From Inquilinus sp052078665 (GTDB lineage Bacteria; Pseudomonadota; Alphaproteobacteria; DSM-16000; Inquilinaceae), in contig NZ_JBQJIK010000012.1 of NCBI RefSeq assembly GCF_052078665.1, forward strand, positions 1-64,000: 64,000 nt of DNA, written 5' to 3'. Position numbers and translations under genes: made by a program. Each line of letters opens with the position of its first letter. The stretch's first letter is position 1. Shown here in pieces: positions 8,171 to 18,115 of this stretch. Under the pieces are notes generated by a model, which saw only the letters and a program-made list of their open reading frames with translations, did not search any database and was not told the origin of the DNA.

Positions 8171-9079
8171 CTACCTCGTCTCCTTCGTGCCCCGCAACCG
8201 CATCAGCACGGCGCCGAACTGGTCGAGGTTGCTGTACTGGATGTGGATCGTGCCGCTGGTGCTGTCGCGGGTGTCGATCTTCACCTTGAAGCCCAGCCGG
8301 GTCTCGATGTCCTGCTCCATCGCCACGATGTTCGGGTCGCGCGCCGTCGGCTTCGACGGGGCAGGGGGCTGCTCGCGGGCGTCGCGCGCCAGCTGCTCGG
8401 TCTGGCGGACGTTCAGCCCCTTGGCGATCACCGTCCGCGCCGCCGCCTCCGGGTCCGGGCAGCCCAGCAGGGCGCGGGCGTGGCCGGCCGTCAGCAGCCC
8501 TTCCTGCAGCTGCGCCAGCACCGTGTCCGGCAGGTCGAGCAGGCGCAGCGTGTTGGCGATGTGGCTGCGGCTCTTGCCCACCGCCTGGGCCACATCCTCC
8601 TGTGTCAGGCTGAAATCGGCGATCAGCCGCTGATAGCCCTCGGCCTCCTCCAGCGCCGTCAGGTCCTGGCGCTGGACGTTCTCGATGATCGCGATCTGCA
8701 GCGCGTCGCGGTCCGACATCGGCCGGACCACCACCGGCACCTCGTGCAGCTTGGCCTTCTGCGCCGCGCGCCAACGGCGTTCGCCGGCGATGATGTGGTA
8801 GCGGTCGGCCTTGCCCTCGACCGGGCGCACCAGGATCGGCTGCAGCACACCCTGGGCACGGATCGACTCGACCAGCCGGTCCATTTCCGCTTCGTCGAAC
8901 TTCCGCCGCGGCTGGAACGGGCCCGGGCTCAGGAACTCGACCGGCAGGCTGCGCGGCGCCCGCGGCTCGCCGCCGGCGCTGGCGGCGGCGATGTCGGCCT
9001 CCTCGGCCTCGCCGAACAGGGCGTCGAGGCCGCGGCCCAGGCTGGGGCGGCGGCGATGGCTGCTCTCGGCCGCGCTCAT
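8171..9079 (-). CDS. parB: Chromosome partitioning protein ParB
   Basis: ParB binds parS, slides as a CTP-dependent clamp and links the origin region to ParA. It is 302 aa. The N-terminal box LGRGLDALFGE (residues 14-23) is the ParA-stimulating region; the CTP-binding motifs are GERRWRA (99-105) and ENVQRQDL (133-140). The helix-turn-helix region is LTQEDVAQAVGKSRSHIANTLRLL. A linker rich in Pro follows, then the C-terminal dimer domain (GTIHIQY...FGAVLMRL). Its ATG overlaps the parA stop by four bases, and five cognate parS sites lie 1-6 kb upstream. Confidence 0.97.
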   Translation of the reverse strand: MSAAESSHRRRPSLGRGLDALFGEAEEADIAAASAGGEPRAPRSLPVEFLSPGPFQPRRKFDEAEMDRLVESIRAQGVLQPILVRPVEGKADRYHIIAGERRWRAAQKAKLHEVPVVVRPMSDRDALQIAIIENVQRQDLTALEEAEGYQRLIADFSLTQEDVAQAVGKSRSHIANTLRLLDLPDTVLAQLQEGLLTAGHARALLGCPDPEAAARTVIAKGLNVRQTEQLARDAREQPPAPSKPTARDPNIVAMEQDIETRLGFKVKIDTRDSTSGTIHIQYSNLDQFGAVLMRLRGTKETR

Positions 9080-9909
9080 GCAGCGCTCCTCTGCTCTTCG
9101 CGCTTCAGCATCTCGGAGGCGAGATGAACATAGGCCTGGGCGCCGGAGGAGGCGAGGTCGTAGACCAGAACCGGCTTGCCATGCGACGGCGCCTCGGAGA
9201 CACGGACGTTCCGCGGGATCACCGTCTCATACACCTTGGCCCCGAGATGCTGGCGCACATCGCGCGCCACCATGTCGGAGAGGTTGTTCCGCCGGTCATA
9301 CATGGTCAGCACGATTCCCTGCATCTCGAGCGCCGGGTTGAAGGCCTTGCGGACGCGCTCGATCGTCCGCATCAGGTGGCTGAGGCCCTCCAGCGCATAG
9401 AACTCGCATTGCAGCGGCACCAGCACGGCATCGGCCGCGGTCAGCGCGTTGAGGGTGAGGAGGCCGAGCGAGGGCGGGCAGTCGATCAACACATAGTCGT
9501 AGCCGTCGGCATGGGGCCTGAGCGCGCTGCGCAGCCGGTATTCGCGCCGCACCGCCTCGACCAGCTGCACCTCGGCGCCGGCCAGGTCGACCGAGGCCGG
9601 GATCAGGTCCAGCCCCGGCACCTCGGTCGTGACCGCCGAATCGGCGACGCTGGTTGTGCCGAACAGCAGGTCGTAGGAGCCGACGCCGCGCTTGGCCCGT
9701 GGCAGGCCCAAGCCGGTGGAGGCGTTGCCCTGCGGGTCGAGGTCGATCACCAGCACGCGCTTGCGCACGGCGGCAAGGGCTGTCGCCAGGTTGATCGCCG
9801 TGGTGGTCTTGCCGACGCCGCCCTTCTGGTTGGCAACGGCGATGGTGCGGGTGAGGCGGGGCGTGTCGGCCACCGGGCTCATGGTTGTCATGTGGGCGTC
9901 GTCAGCCAC
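9076..9909 (-). CDS. parA: Chromosome partitioning ATPase ParA
   Basis: ParA is a deviant Walker ATPase that forms a DNA-bound gradient followed by ParB-parS complexes. The product is 277 aa from GTG 9909, with KGGVGKTT at 29-36, DLDPQGN at 56-62 and the switch region LIDCPPSLGLLTLNAL. The GTG is 8 bases behind GAGGGG and overlaps the rsmG stop. An ATG at 9891 giving a protein six residues shorter is the alternative but lacks a ribosome site. Order rsmG-parA-parB is the conserved origin-proximal arrangement. Confidence 0.97.
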   Translation of the reverse strand: MADDAHMTTMSPVADTPRLTRTIAVANQKGGVGKTTTAINLATALAAVRKRVLVIDLDPQGNASTGLGLPRAKRGVGSYDLLFGTTSVADSAVTTEVPGLDLIPASVDLAGAEVQLVEAVRREYRLRSALRPHADGYDYVLIDCPPSLGLLTLNALTAADAVLVPLQCEFYALEGLSHLMRTIERVRKAFNPALEMQGIVLTMYDRRNNLSDMVARDVRQHLGAKVYETVIPRNVRVSEAPSHGKPVLVYDLASSGAQAYVHLASEMLKREEQRSAA

Positions 9910-10516
9910 GGGCGAACCCCTCGATGCGGATGAGCACGGCGTTGGGATCGGTCCGGCTCGGATGGAGGTCTATGGTCATCTTCGGCGATGCGGCCAGGGT
10001 GGTCAAATCAACCGTGGTCAATTCGGCCTCGGCTCCGCGGCCCTTGGGAAAGAGCGCGACAGTGTGCGGGCCGGCGAATCGGGCGGCGTAGCCGAGCAGG
10101 ACAGGCAGGGCGGCCAGGGCGCGGGCGGTCACCACATCGGCGGGGAAGGGCGGCACCAGCTCGATCCTCCTGGCATGGACCGTCACCGGCGCCCGTGTTT
10201 CACGTGAAACAGCGCGCAGAAACTCGGCCTTGCGCTGGTCGCTCTCGATCAGATGGGTCTCCAGCCCGGTCGCCAGCGCCAGCACCAGCCCGGGGAAGCC
10301 GGCGCCGCTGCCGAGATCGACCAGCGTCCTGGCGCCTGCCGGGATCAGCGGCACCAGCTGCAGCGAATCCTCGAAATGCCGCCGCCGCAGCTCCGGCAGG
10401 GTCGAGGACGCGACCAGGTTGATCGCGCCCTGCCACTTCCGCAGCAGCACCTCGTAGCGGTCGAGCTTGTCGGCGAGATCCGCCGGCGGCGGGAAGGCCG
10501 CCTCAGGCAATCGCAC
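9902..10516 (-). CDS. rsmG: 16S rRNA m7G527 methyltransferase RsmG (GidB)
   Basis: RsmG uses S-adenosylmethionine to methylate G527 of 16S rRNA. The SAM-binding motif LVDLGSGAGFPGLVLAL and the end motif KMTIDL are visible. I prefer GTG 10516 (MRLPEAAFPPPADLADKLDRY, 204 aa) because GGGGGAGG lies six bases before it; an upstream ATG at 10543 has no ribosome site and would lengthen the overlap with mnmG. The coding sequence contains a perfect parS site at 10196-10211, which encodes VSRETR, so a centromere element is embedded in an enzyme gene. Confidence 0.94.
   Translation of the reverse strand: MRLPEAAFPPPADLADKLDRYEVLLRKWQGAINLVASSTLPELRRRHFEDSLQLVPLIPAGARTLVDLGSGAGFPGLVLALATGLETHLIESDQRKAEFLRAVSRETRAPVTVHARRIELVPPFPADVVTARALAALPVLLGYAARFAGPHTVALFPKGRGAEAELTTVDLTTLAASPKMTIDLHPSRTDPNAVLIRIEGFARG
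10196..10211. promoter_or_regulatory. parS site 1 (perfect), inside rsmG
   Basis: TGTTTCACGTGAAACA, the full 16-base consensus palindrome bound by ParB, lies in the rsmG coding sequence 1.1 kb upstream of parB. Confidence 0.95.
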
Positions 10517-12374
10517 GCCGGTCCTCCCCCTCGCGCCGGACATGCTTCAGCAGGGCCACCAGCGCCGCCGGGGTCACGCCCGGCAGCCGGGCCGCAGCGC
10601 CCAGGGTCGGCGGCCGTGACCGCTTCAGGATCTGGCGGGTCTCGTTCGACAGGCTGCCGATCGCGTCGAAGTCCAGCTCTGCCGGCAAAGCCAGCCCCTC
10701 GTCGCGGCGGAAAGCGCGGATGTCGGCCTCCTGCCGGTCGAGATAGCCGGCGTATTTTGCCTCGGTCTCGATCTGCTCCGCCACCGCCTCGGGCCACGCC
10801 GCCAGCTCCGGCCAGATGCAAGCGAGGGCGGCCAGGTCGATTCCGGGATAGCGCAGCAGGTCCATGCCGTCGCGCCGCACGCCGTCCTGGTTCACCGTCA
10901 GGCCATGCCGCCGTGCCTCGGTCGGGGTCAGCGACAGCGCCCGGATCCGCTGCCGCGCCGCCTCTAGCGCCGCCGACTTGCGGGCGAACAGATCTTGCCG
11001 ATCCGCCCCGACGCAGCCGGCGGCGATGCCGCGGGCGGTCAGGCGCTGGTCGGCGTTGTCGGCGCGCAGCACCAGCCGGTATTCGGCGCGCGAGGTGAAC
11101 ATGCGATAGGGCTCGGGCGCGCCGCGGGTGACCAGGTCGTCGATCATCACGCCGGTATAGGCCTCGGCCCGGTCGAGCAGCAGCGGGTCGTTGCCGGCCA
11201 CGGCACGGGCGGCGTTCAGCCCGGCCATCAGCCCCTGGGCCGCCGCCTCCTCATAGCCGGTGGTGCCGTTGATCTGCCCGGCCAGGAACAGCCGCGGCAC
11301 CGCCCGCAGCATCAGCGACCGGTCGAGCTGCCGCGGATCCACGAAGTCGTATTCGATGGCATAGCCGGGGCGCAGGATCACCGCCTTCTCCAGCCCCGGG
11401 ATGCCGAGCACCAGCCCCTCCTGCACGTCGCGGGGCAGGGAGGTGGAGATGCCGTTCGGGTACACCGTCGGGTCGTCCAGCCCCTCCGGCTCCAGGAAGA
11501 TCTGGTGCCGCTCCTTGTCGGCGAAGCGCACCACCTTGTCCTCGATCGACGGGCAGTAACGCGGGCCGACGCTGTCGATCTGGCCGGAATACATCGGCGC
11601 CCGGTGCAGGTTGGCGCGGATCAGCGCATGCGCCGCCGGCGTGGTGTAGGTGATGAAGCAGGAGACCTGCGGCACCGTGATCCGGTCGGTGAGGTCGGAG
11701 AAGGGCACCGGCGGGTCGTCGCCCTTCTGCTCCTCCAGCGCGGCCCAGTCGATGGTGCGGCCGTCGAGCCGCGGCGGCGTGCCGGTCTTCAGCCGGCCGA
11801 GGGTGAGGCCGAGCCGGTGCAGCGTCGCCGCCAAGCCGATCGACGGCGCGTCGCCGACCCTTCCGGCCGGGCGCTGCTCCTCGCCGATATGGATCAGCCC
11901 GTTGAGGAAGGTGCCGGTGGTCAGCACCACCGCCCCGGCACCGAGGGTTCGCCCGTCGGCCAGCACCACGCCGGAGACGCCGCCGGCCGCATCGAAGACC
12001 AGGTCCTCGACCGAGCCGGCGACCAAGTCGAGATCCGACTGCTCGGCCAGCACCGCCTGCATCGCCTGGCGGTACAGCTTGCGGTCAGCCTGGGCGCGCG
12101 GCCCGCGCACCGCCGGACCCTTGCTGCGGTTGAGGATGCGGAACTGGATGCCGGCGCGGTCGATCACCCGGCCCATGACGCCGTCCAGCGCATCGATCTC
12201 GCGCACCAGATGGCCCTTGCCCAGGCCGCCGATGGCCGGGTTGCAGGACATCTCGCCGATCGAATCGAGCCGCTGGGTGACCAGCGCCGTGCGCGCGCCG
12301 AACCGCGCAGCGGCCGCCGCCGCCTCGCATCCGGCATGGCCGCCGCCGACCACGATGACATCATACTGTTCCAT
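10503..12374 (-). CDS. mnmG: tRNA U34 carboxymethylaminomethyl modification enzyme MnmG (GidA)
   Basis: MnmG is an FAD enzyme that works with MnmE to install the cmnm5 group at wobble U34 of several tRNAs. At 623 aa it has the normal size. The FAD Rossmann motif VIVVGGGHAGCEAA is at residues 7-20; QKGDDP, SCFITYT and RYCPSIEDKV are typical MnmG blocks, as is the C-terminal helical part ending SNETRQILKRSRP. Its stop overlaps the rsmG start. Its partner mnmE lies 1.4 kb upstream on the same strand, separated by a plus-strand insert of vapBC and an orphan gene. Confidence 0.97.
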   Translation of the reverse strand: MEQYDVIVVGGGHAGCEAAAAAARFGARTALVTQRLDSIGEMSCNPAIGGLGKGHLVREIDALDGVMGRVIDRAGIQFRILNRSKGPAVRGPRAQADRKLYRQAMQAVLAEQSDLDLVAGSVEDLVFDAAGGVSGVVLADGRTLGAGAVVLTTGTFLNGLIHIGEEQRPAGRVGDAPSIGLAATLHRLGLTLGRLKTGTPPRLDGRTIDWAALEEQKGDDPPVPFSDLTDRITVPQVSCFITYTTPAAHALIRANLHRAPMYSGQIDSVGPRYCPSIEDKVVRFADKERHQIFLEPEGLDDPTVYPNGISTSLPRDVQEGLVLGIPGLEKAVILRPGYAIEYDFVDPRQLDRSLMLRAVPRLFLAGQINGTTGYEEAAAQGLMAGLNAARAVAGNDPLLLDRAEAYTGVMIDDLVTRGAPEPYRMFTSRAEYRLVLRADNADQRLTARGIAAGCVGADRQDLFARKSAALEAARQRIRALSLTPTEARRHGLTVNQDGVRRDGMDLLRYPGIDLAALACIWPELAAWPEAVAEQIETEAKYAGYLDRQEADIRAFRRDEGLALPAELDFDAIGSLSNETRQILKRSRPPTLGAAARLPGVTPAALVALLKHVRREGEDRRAIA

Positions 12375-12422
12375 GGCGGCGGACTTTACGGAGGCGCCGC
12401 CGCAGGGTCAAATGTGCCGGCC

Positions 12423-12438
12423 TGTTTCACGTGAAACA
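12423..12438. promoter_or_regulatory. parS site 2 (perfect), between mnmG and vapB
   Basis: A full-consensus TGTTTCACGTGAAACA palindrome lies in the divergent gap 48 bases upstream of mnmG and 80 bases before vapB. Confidence 0.95.
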
Positions 12439-12517
12439 CGCGTCAGCCAAGACCTCAGGCTTGAAGGTAAGGCGATTTGACATTACCTCTCAACAAGGCT
12501 GCTCCGGGAGGTCCTCC

Positions 12518-12769
12518 ATGACGACATTAACGATCACCGCGAAAGGACAGGTCACGTTCCGGAAGGACCTGCTGCAGCATCTCGGCGTGGAGCCCGGCCA
12601 GAAGATCGAGGTCGACAAGCTGCCCGATGGGCGGATCGAGGTGAAAGCGGCACGGACCACAGGAAGCATCGACGACTTCATCGGGCTTCTCGCCGGCAAG
12701 ACCAAGAAGGTCGCGACCATCGAGGAGATCGACCGGGCCGCCGCTGCCGGCTGGGCCGGCGAGGAATGA
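12518..12769 (+). CDS. AbrB/MazE-like antitoxin (VapB type)
   Basis: An 83-residue antitoxin. The N-terminal swapped-hairpin AbrB domain (TLTITAKGQVTFRKDLLQHL) binds DNA and should repress the pair; the C-terminal segment (SIDDFIGLLAG..TIEEIDRAAAAGW) is the part that masks the toxin. The start at 12518 is set by GGGAGG (12506-12511) and by the family N-terminus. A TTGACA at 12477-12482 may be its -35 element, but no good -10 is seen. The stop overlaps the toxin ATG (ATGA). Confidence 0.85.
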   Translation: MTTLTITAKGQVTFRKDLLQHLGVEPGQKIEVDKLPDGRIEVKAARTTGSIDDFIGLLAGKTKKVATIEEIDRAAAAGWAGEE

Positions 12770-13164
12770 AGATCACAGCCGACACCAATGTCCTCATTCG
12801 CAGCGTCGTTGGCGATGACGTGGGGCAAGCCCGCGCCGCGGCAAAGATTCTGAAGGAGGCCGAACTGATCGCGGTTGCGCTGCCCAGCCTGTGCGAGTTC
12901 GTTTGGGTTCTCCGGAAGGTCTACGGCTTCGACCGGTCCAACATCGCCACTGCCCTGCGGGCCCTGATCGGCAGCAGGACTCTGGTCGTCAATCGACCGG
13001 CCGCCGAGGCCGGCTTAGCCGCGCTCGAGGCGGGCGGCGACTTCGCCGACGGCGTGATCGCCTACGAAGGAAGCTGGCTCGGCGGAGAAACCTTCATGTC
13101 CTTCGACAGGAAGGCCATCGCCGTTCTTACCAAACAGGGGCTGTCTGCCACACTGCTCTCCTGA
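12766..13164 (+). CDS. PIN-domain ribonuclease toxin (VapC type)
   Basis: A 132-residue PIN-fold endoribonuclease, toxin of a type II pair; VapC toxins cleave tRNA or rRNA when the antitoxin is degraded. The acidic metal-binding residues are visible: Asp6 (ITADTNVL), Glu in SLCEFVW, Asp pair in GGDFADGVIA and Asp in FMSFDRKA. It overlaps its antitoxin by four bases. The pair sits between two parS sites in the partition region, where loss of the segment would be especially costly. Active-site residues are complete, so the toxin is probably functional. Confidence 0.87.
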   Translation: MKITADTNVLIRSVVGDDVGQARAAAKILKEAELIAVALPSLCEFVWVLRKVYGFDRSNIATALRALIGSRTLVVNRPAAEAGLAALEAGGDFADGVIAYEGSWLGGETFMSFDRKAIAVLTKQGLSATLLS

Positions 13165-13190
13165 TCCTCCCGGGCAACGCCTCGTTGCGA

Positions 13191-13206
13191 TGTTTCACGT
13201 GAAACA
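13191..13206. promoter_or_regulatory. parS site 3 (perfect), between vapC and the SecD-P1-like gene
   Basis: Full TGTTTCACGTGAAACA palindrome. Translated on the plus strand it reads FHVKH after an ATG at 13190, which makes a false N-terminal extension of the next gene. Confidence 0.95.
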
Positions 13207-13231
13207 CTGTTGCCAAGAAGGGACGTCGCCT

Positions 13232-13762
13232 GTGCTCTCCATCGTCTCCACCCTGGCTGGCGCTGCCACCGTGCTGGCGACCGCCCTGACCATCCCGCTG
13301 GCCCTGCCCCAGCCGGCCGTCCCGCCGGTCGCCGCGGCGACTGAATTCCGGCTGGCCGAAACGGAGCCCGGGCCGGGCCTGACCCCGATCGAGAAGGATG
13401 GCCAGACCCTCTATCTCCGGCCGGAGGTCATCATCTCGACGCCCGACATTGCCTCCGCCGAACAGAGCTTCGACCCGCTCTGGGGGCAGCCCGTCGTTTC
13501 GCTGGAGTTGAACAGCGCCGGCCGCGACCGCCTCGCCGCGTTCACCGGCGCTCATGTCGGCAAGATGCTCGCCATCACGGTCGACGGCGCCCTGCTGACG
13601 GCACCGGTCATCCAGAGCGTGATCCCCGATGGCCGGTTGCAGATCAGCGGCGTGCAGAGCCTGGCCGAGGCCATGGAGCTCGCCGGCAAGCTTGGCCACC
13701 CGCCGACACCGTCCAGCCGCTCGCTGGCCGATTCGCTCAGAAGCCGCTTCGAGCACCTCTGA
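13232..13762 (+). CDS. Exported protein with an isolated SecD P1-head-like domain
   Basis: A 176-residue protein from GTG 13232, placed 10 bases behind AAGAAGGGA. The N-terminus is hydrophobic (MLSIVSTLAGAATVLATALTIPLAL), so it is exported or anchored. The rest resembles the P1 head subdomain of the translocase subunit SecD: FRLAETEPGPGL, YLRPEVIISTPDIASAE, VSLELNSAGRDRLAAFT, HVGKMLAITVDGALLTAPVI and GRLQISGV. The SecD membrane domain and motor parts are absent. It lies between a perfect parS site and a degenerate one. Function unknown; a periplasmic role is inference. Confidence 0.7.
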   Translation: MLSIVSTLAGAATVLATALTIPLALPQPAVPPVAAATEFRLAETEPGPGLTPIEKDGQTLYLRPEVIISTPDIASAEQSFDPLWGQPVVSLELNSAGRDRLAAFTGAHVGKMLAITVDGALLTAPVIQSVIPDGRLQISGVQSLAEAMELAGKLGHPPTPSSRSLADSLRSRFEHL

Positions 13763-13768
13763 GCCCAA

Positions 13769-13784
13769 CGTTCCACGTGAAACA
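13769..13784. promoter_or_regulatory. parS-like site 4 (14 of 16), between two convergent genes
   Basis: CGTTCCACGTGAAACA differs from the consensus at positions 1 and 5; the TTCC variant half is a known natural parS variant in Bacillus. It fills nearly all of the 24-base gap between the SecD-P1-like gene and mnmE. Confidence 0.8.
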
Positions 13785-13786
13785 TC

Positions 13787-15106
13787 TCACTTGCCGATGC
13801 AGAAACTGCCGAACAGCAGGTCGAGCATGTCCTCGACATCGACCCGGCCGGTGATGCGGCCGATCGCGCGCAGGGCCAGGCGCAGATCCTCCGCCGCCAG
13901 CTCGGGCAGCGGTGCCGACGGGACCCGGGCCAGGGCGTCGAGCGCATCCTCCAGCGCGGCGCGATGACGGGCGCGGGTGAGGGCGGGGGAACCGTCGCCG
14001 GTCAGCCGCCGCTCCACCGCCTCGGCCAGGACATCGAGCAGCCGGTCGAGTCCGGCGCCGGTGCGGACGGAGAGGGCGATCTCGTCCTCCGCCCGCGGCG
14101 CATCCGGAGCCCGGTCGATCTTGTTGACCACGCGGATGGTATCCGGCCCGGGACCAAGGGCCGGGTCGGGGGAGACCGGCTCGCCAGCGTCGCGGATCAC
14201 CAAGCGCAGATCGGCCTCGGCGGCGCGGCGATGGGAGCGGCGGATGCCCTCGGCCTCGATCTCGTCGGCGGTGTCGCGCAGCCCGGCGGTGTCGGCCAGC
14301 ACCACGGGAAAGCCGCGCAGGTCGAGCGCGACCTCGACCACGTCCCGGGTGGTGCCCGGCCGGTCCGAGACGATGGCGGCGTCGCGCCGGGCCAGCGCGT
14401 TCAGCAGGCTGGACTTGCCGGCATTGACCGGGCCGAGGATGGCGATGTGCACGCCCTCGCGCAGCCGCTCGCCGCGGCCGGCATCGTCGAGATGGACAGC
14501 GATCGCGGCCGAGACCTCGGCCACGATCCGCTCCGTCTCCGCCGCCAAGTCCGGCGGCAGGCCCTCATCGGGGAAGTCGAGCGCCGCCTCGGTCATCGCC
14601 AGCGCCCGCATCAGCGCGGAGCGCCAGCCTTCATAGAGCTGGCCCAGAGCGCCGCCCAATTGGCGCAGCGCCTGCAGCCGCTGGGCCCGGGTCTCGGCAT
14701 CGACCAGGTCGGCGACCGCCTCGGCCTCGGTCAGGTCGAGCTTGCCGGCCAGGAAGGCGCGCTTGGTGAACTCGCCGGGCTCGGCCGGGCGCAGCCCCCC
14801 GATCCAGGACAGCGCCTCGACCACGCCGCGGGTCACCGCCCGGCCGCCATGGAGATGCAGCTCGACGACGTCCTCGCCGGTGTAGCTGGCCGGTCCTGGG
14901 AACCAGAGGGCGAGGCCGCGGTCCAACGCCGCGCCGTCGGCCGGGTCGCGCAGCTCGGCCAGGGTTGCCAGGCGAGGGGCGGGAAGGGGGCGGCCGGTCA
15001 GCGCCTGCAGCGCCGGCCCGGCGTCGGGGCCGGAGATCCGCAGCACCGCCACCCCGCCACGCCCGGCGGGGGTCGCCGGGGCGAAGATGGTGTCGCGGGT
15101 GGTCAT
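13787..15106 (-). CDS. mnmE: tRNA modification GTPase MnmE (TrmE)
   Basis: MnmE is the GTPase partner of MnmG in wobble uridine modification. It is 439 aa: an N-terminal formyl-THF-binding domain (TIFAPATPAGRGGVAVLRISGP), the G domain with GPVNAGKS at 225-232, DTAGLRD and NKID, and the C-terminal C-x-G-K (CIGK, last four residues) needed for catalysis. It lies between parS sites 4 and 5, and parS 5 is 24 bases upstream of its ATG. Confidence 0.97.
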   Translation of the reverse strand: MTTRDTIFAPATPAGRGGVAVLRISGPDAGPALQALTGRPLPAPRLATLAELRDPADGAALDRGLALWFPGPASYTGEDVVELHLHGGRAVTRGVVEALSWIGGLRPAEPGEFTKRAFLAGKLDLTEAEAVADLVDAETRAQRLQALRQLGGALGQLYEGWRSALMRALAMTEAALDFPDEGLPPDLAAETERIVAEVSAAIAVHLDDAGRGERLREGVHIAILGPVNAGKSSLLNALARRDAAIVSDRPGTTRDVVEVALDLRGFPVVLADTAGLRDTADEIEAEGIRRSHRRAAEADLRLVIRDAGEPVSPDPALGPGPDTIRVVNKIDRAPDAPRAEDEIALSVRTGAGLDRLLDVLAEAVERRLTGDGSPALTRARHRAALEDALDALARVPSAPLPELAAEDLRLALRAIGRITGRVDVEDMLDLLFGSFCIGK

Positions 15107-15129
15107 CGGGCGGCAATCCGGGAGGCGGG

Positions 15130-15145
15130 TGTTTCACGTGAAACA
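15130..15145. promoter_or_regulatory. parS site 5 (perfect), between mnmE and the DUF6489 gene
   Basis: Full-consensus TGTTTCACGTGAAACA palindrome in the 46-base gap between two minus-strand genes. It is the most parB-distal site seen. Confidence 0.95.
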
Positions 15146-15152
15146 CGCACGC

Positions 15153-15398
15153 TCAGGACTTGCCTCCCTTGCCGCCGGTCATGCCCTGCCAGAAGGCGCG
15201 CTGCAGCGTCTCGAAGCCTTCGATGCTCGCCGGCAGCCAGGTCTTAAACAGCGCCTCCGGCTCCATCGCCGCCAGGTTGGCGCGCATCCGGTCCTCCAGG
15301 TCCTTCATCAGGGCCTGTTGCATCGGGCCGACATCCGGCAGGCCGAAAAAGGCCCGCGCCTCCTGCGGCGTACAATCGATATCGATCGAAACCTTCAT
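15153..15398 (-). CDS. DUF6489 family small protein
   Basis: An 81-residue cytosolic protein, MKVSIDIDCTPQEARAFFGLPD, with a middle segment PMQQALMKDLEDRMRANLAAM and a Gly/Lys-rich tail. This matches a small alphaproteobacterial family without assigned function; the central helices and a W(Q/L)P-type end are reminiscent of phasin-like or polyhydroxyalkanoate granule helices, but that is a guess. GGAGGA lies 7 bases before the ATG. It may be co-transcribed with mnmE, with a parS between them. Confidence 0.75.
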   Translation of the reverse strand: MKVSIDIDCTPQEARAFFGLPDVGPMQQALMKDLEDRMRANLAAMEPEALFKTWLPASIEGFETLQRAFWQGMTGGKGGKS

Positions 15399-15477
15399 CG
15401 GGATCCTCCGGCGGCGTTATCGTGTCGAGAAGAGTATAGCCGCTGGCCGCGCTGCCAACACAAACCGGGATATCGAG

Positions 15478-17486
<2,009 letters not shown>

Positions 17487-17490
<4 letters not shown>

Positions 17491-17990
17491 CCACGCGAAG
17501 CGGGGCACCCGTCGACCGGGCCAGCGCCACCATCGACACCCCGGTCGGCGCGGTGCGGATCACCGTCGCCGGCGGCGTGGTGGCCGCCGTCGATCACTCC
17601 CAGGACGCGCCCGACGAGGCGCCGCCGGCGGACAAGCTGCTGCGCCAGGCGATCCGGCAGATCGAGGAGTATTTCGCCGGCAAGCGCCGCCGCTTCGACC
17701 TGCCGATGGCGCCGGCCGCCAGCCCGTTCCAGGCGCGGGTGCGGCAGGCGATCATCGACATCCCCTATGGCGAGGCCGCGTCCTATGGCGGCGTGGCGCA
17801 TATCCTGAACAGCGGCCCGCGTGCCGTCGGCCAGGCCTGCGGCCGCAACGACCTGGTGCTGCTGGTGCCCTGCCACCGCGTCATCGGCGCCGGCGGCACC
17901 CTCGGCGGCTACGGCAGCGCCTCCGGCCTGGAGCGCAAGCGCCGGCTGCTGGCCTTCGAGGGATACCAGGGCAAATTCTCGGCGAATTGA
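17487..17990 (+). CDS. Methylated-DNA-protein cysteine methyltransferase (MGMT/Ogt)
   Basis: This 167-residue suicide repair protein transfers the methyl group from O6-methylguanine to its own cysteine. The acceptor is Cys129 in PCHRV (128-132), preceded by the Asn hinge (GRNDLVLLV) and helix-turn-helix segment (YGEAASYGGVAHILNSGPRAVGQACG), and followed by GGYGSASGLERKRRLL. It overlaps the YyaL-type gene by four bases, so the two are probably translated together. No AraC-like Ada domain is fused. Confidence 0.92.
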
Positions 17991-18115
17991 ATCGATCCTT
18001 GGCGGCGCTGGAGGCCCCTTCCAGCCTCCGTGACAAGCCCGCCGGGCTCCGGTTATCGTCCACCCGCTTGCTAAGATTGCTTCGTCCACCGCAACGCTCG
18101 AGGGAGAGCGACTCC

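Noticed and set aside
13190..13231. N-terminal MFHVKH extension of the SecD-P1-like protein
   Set aside because: It is only the parS palindrome read in frame; the GTG at 13232 has its own ribosome site and a hydrophobic signal follows it.
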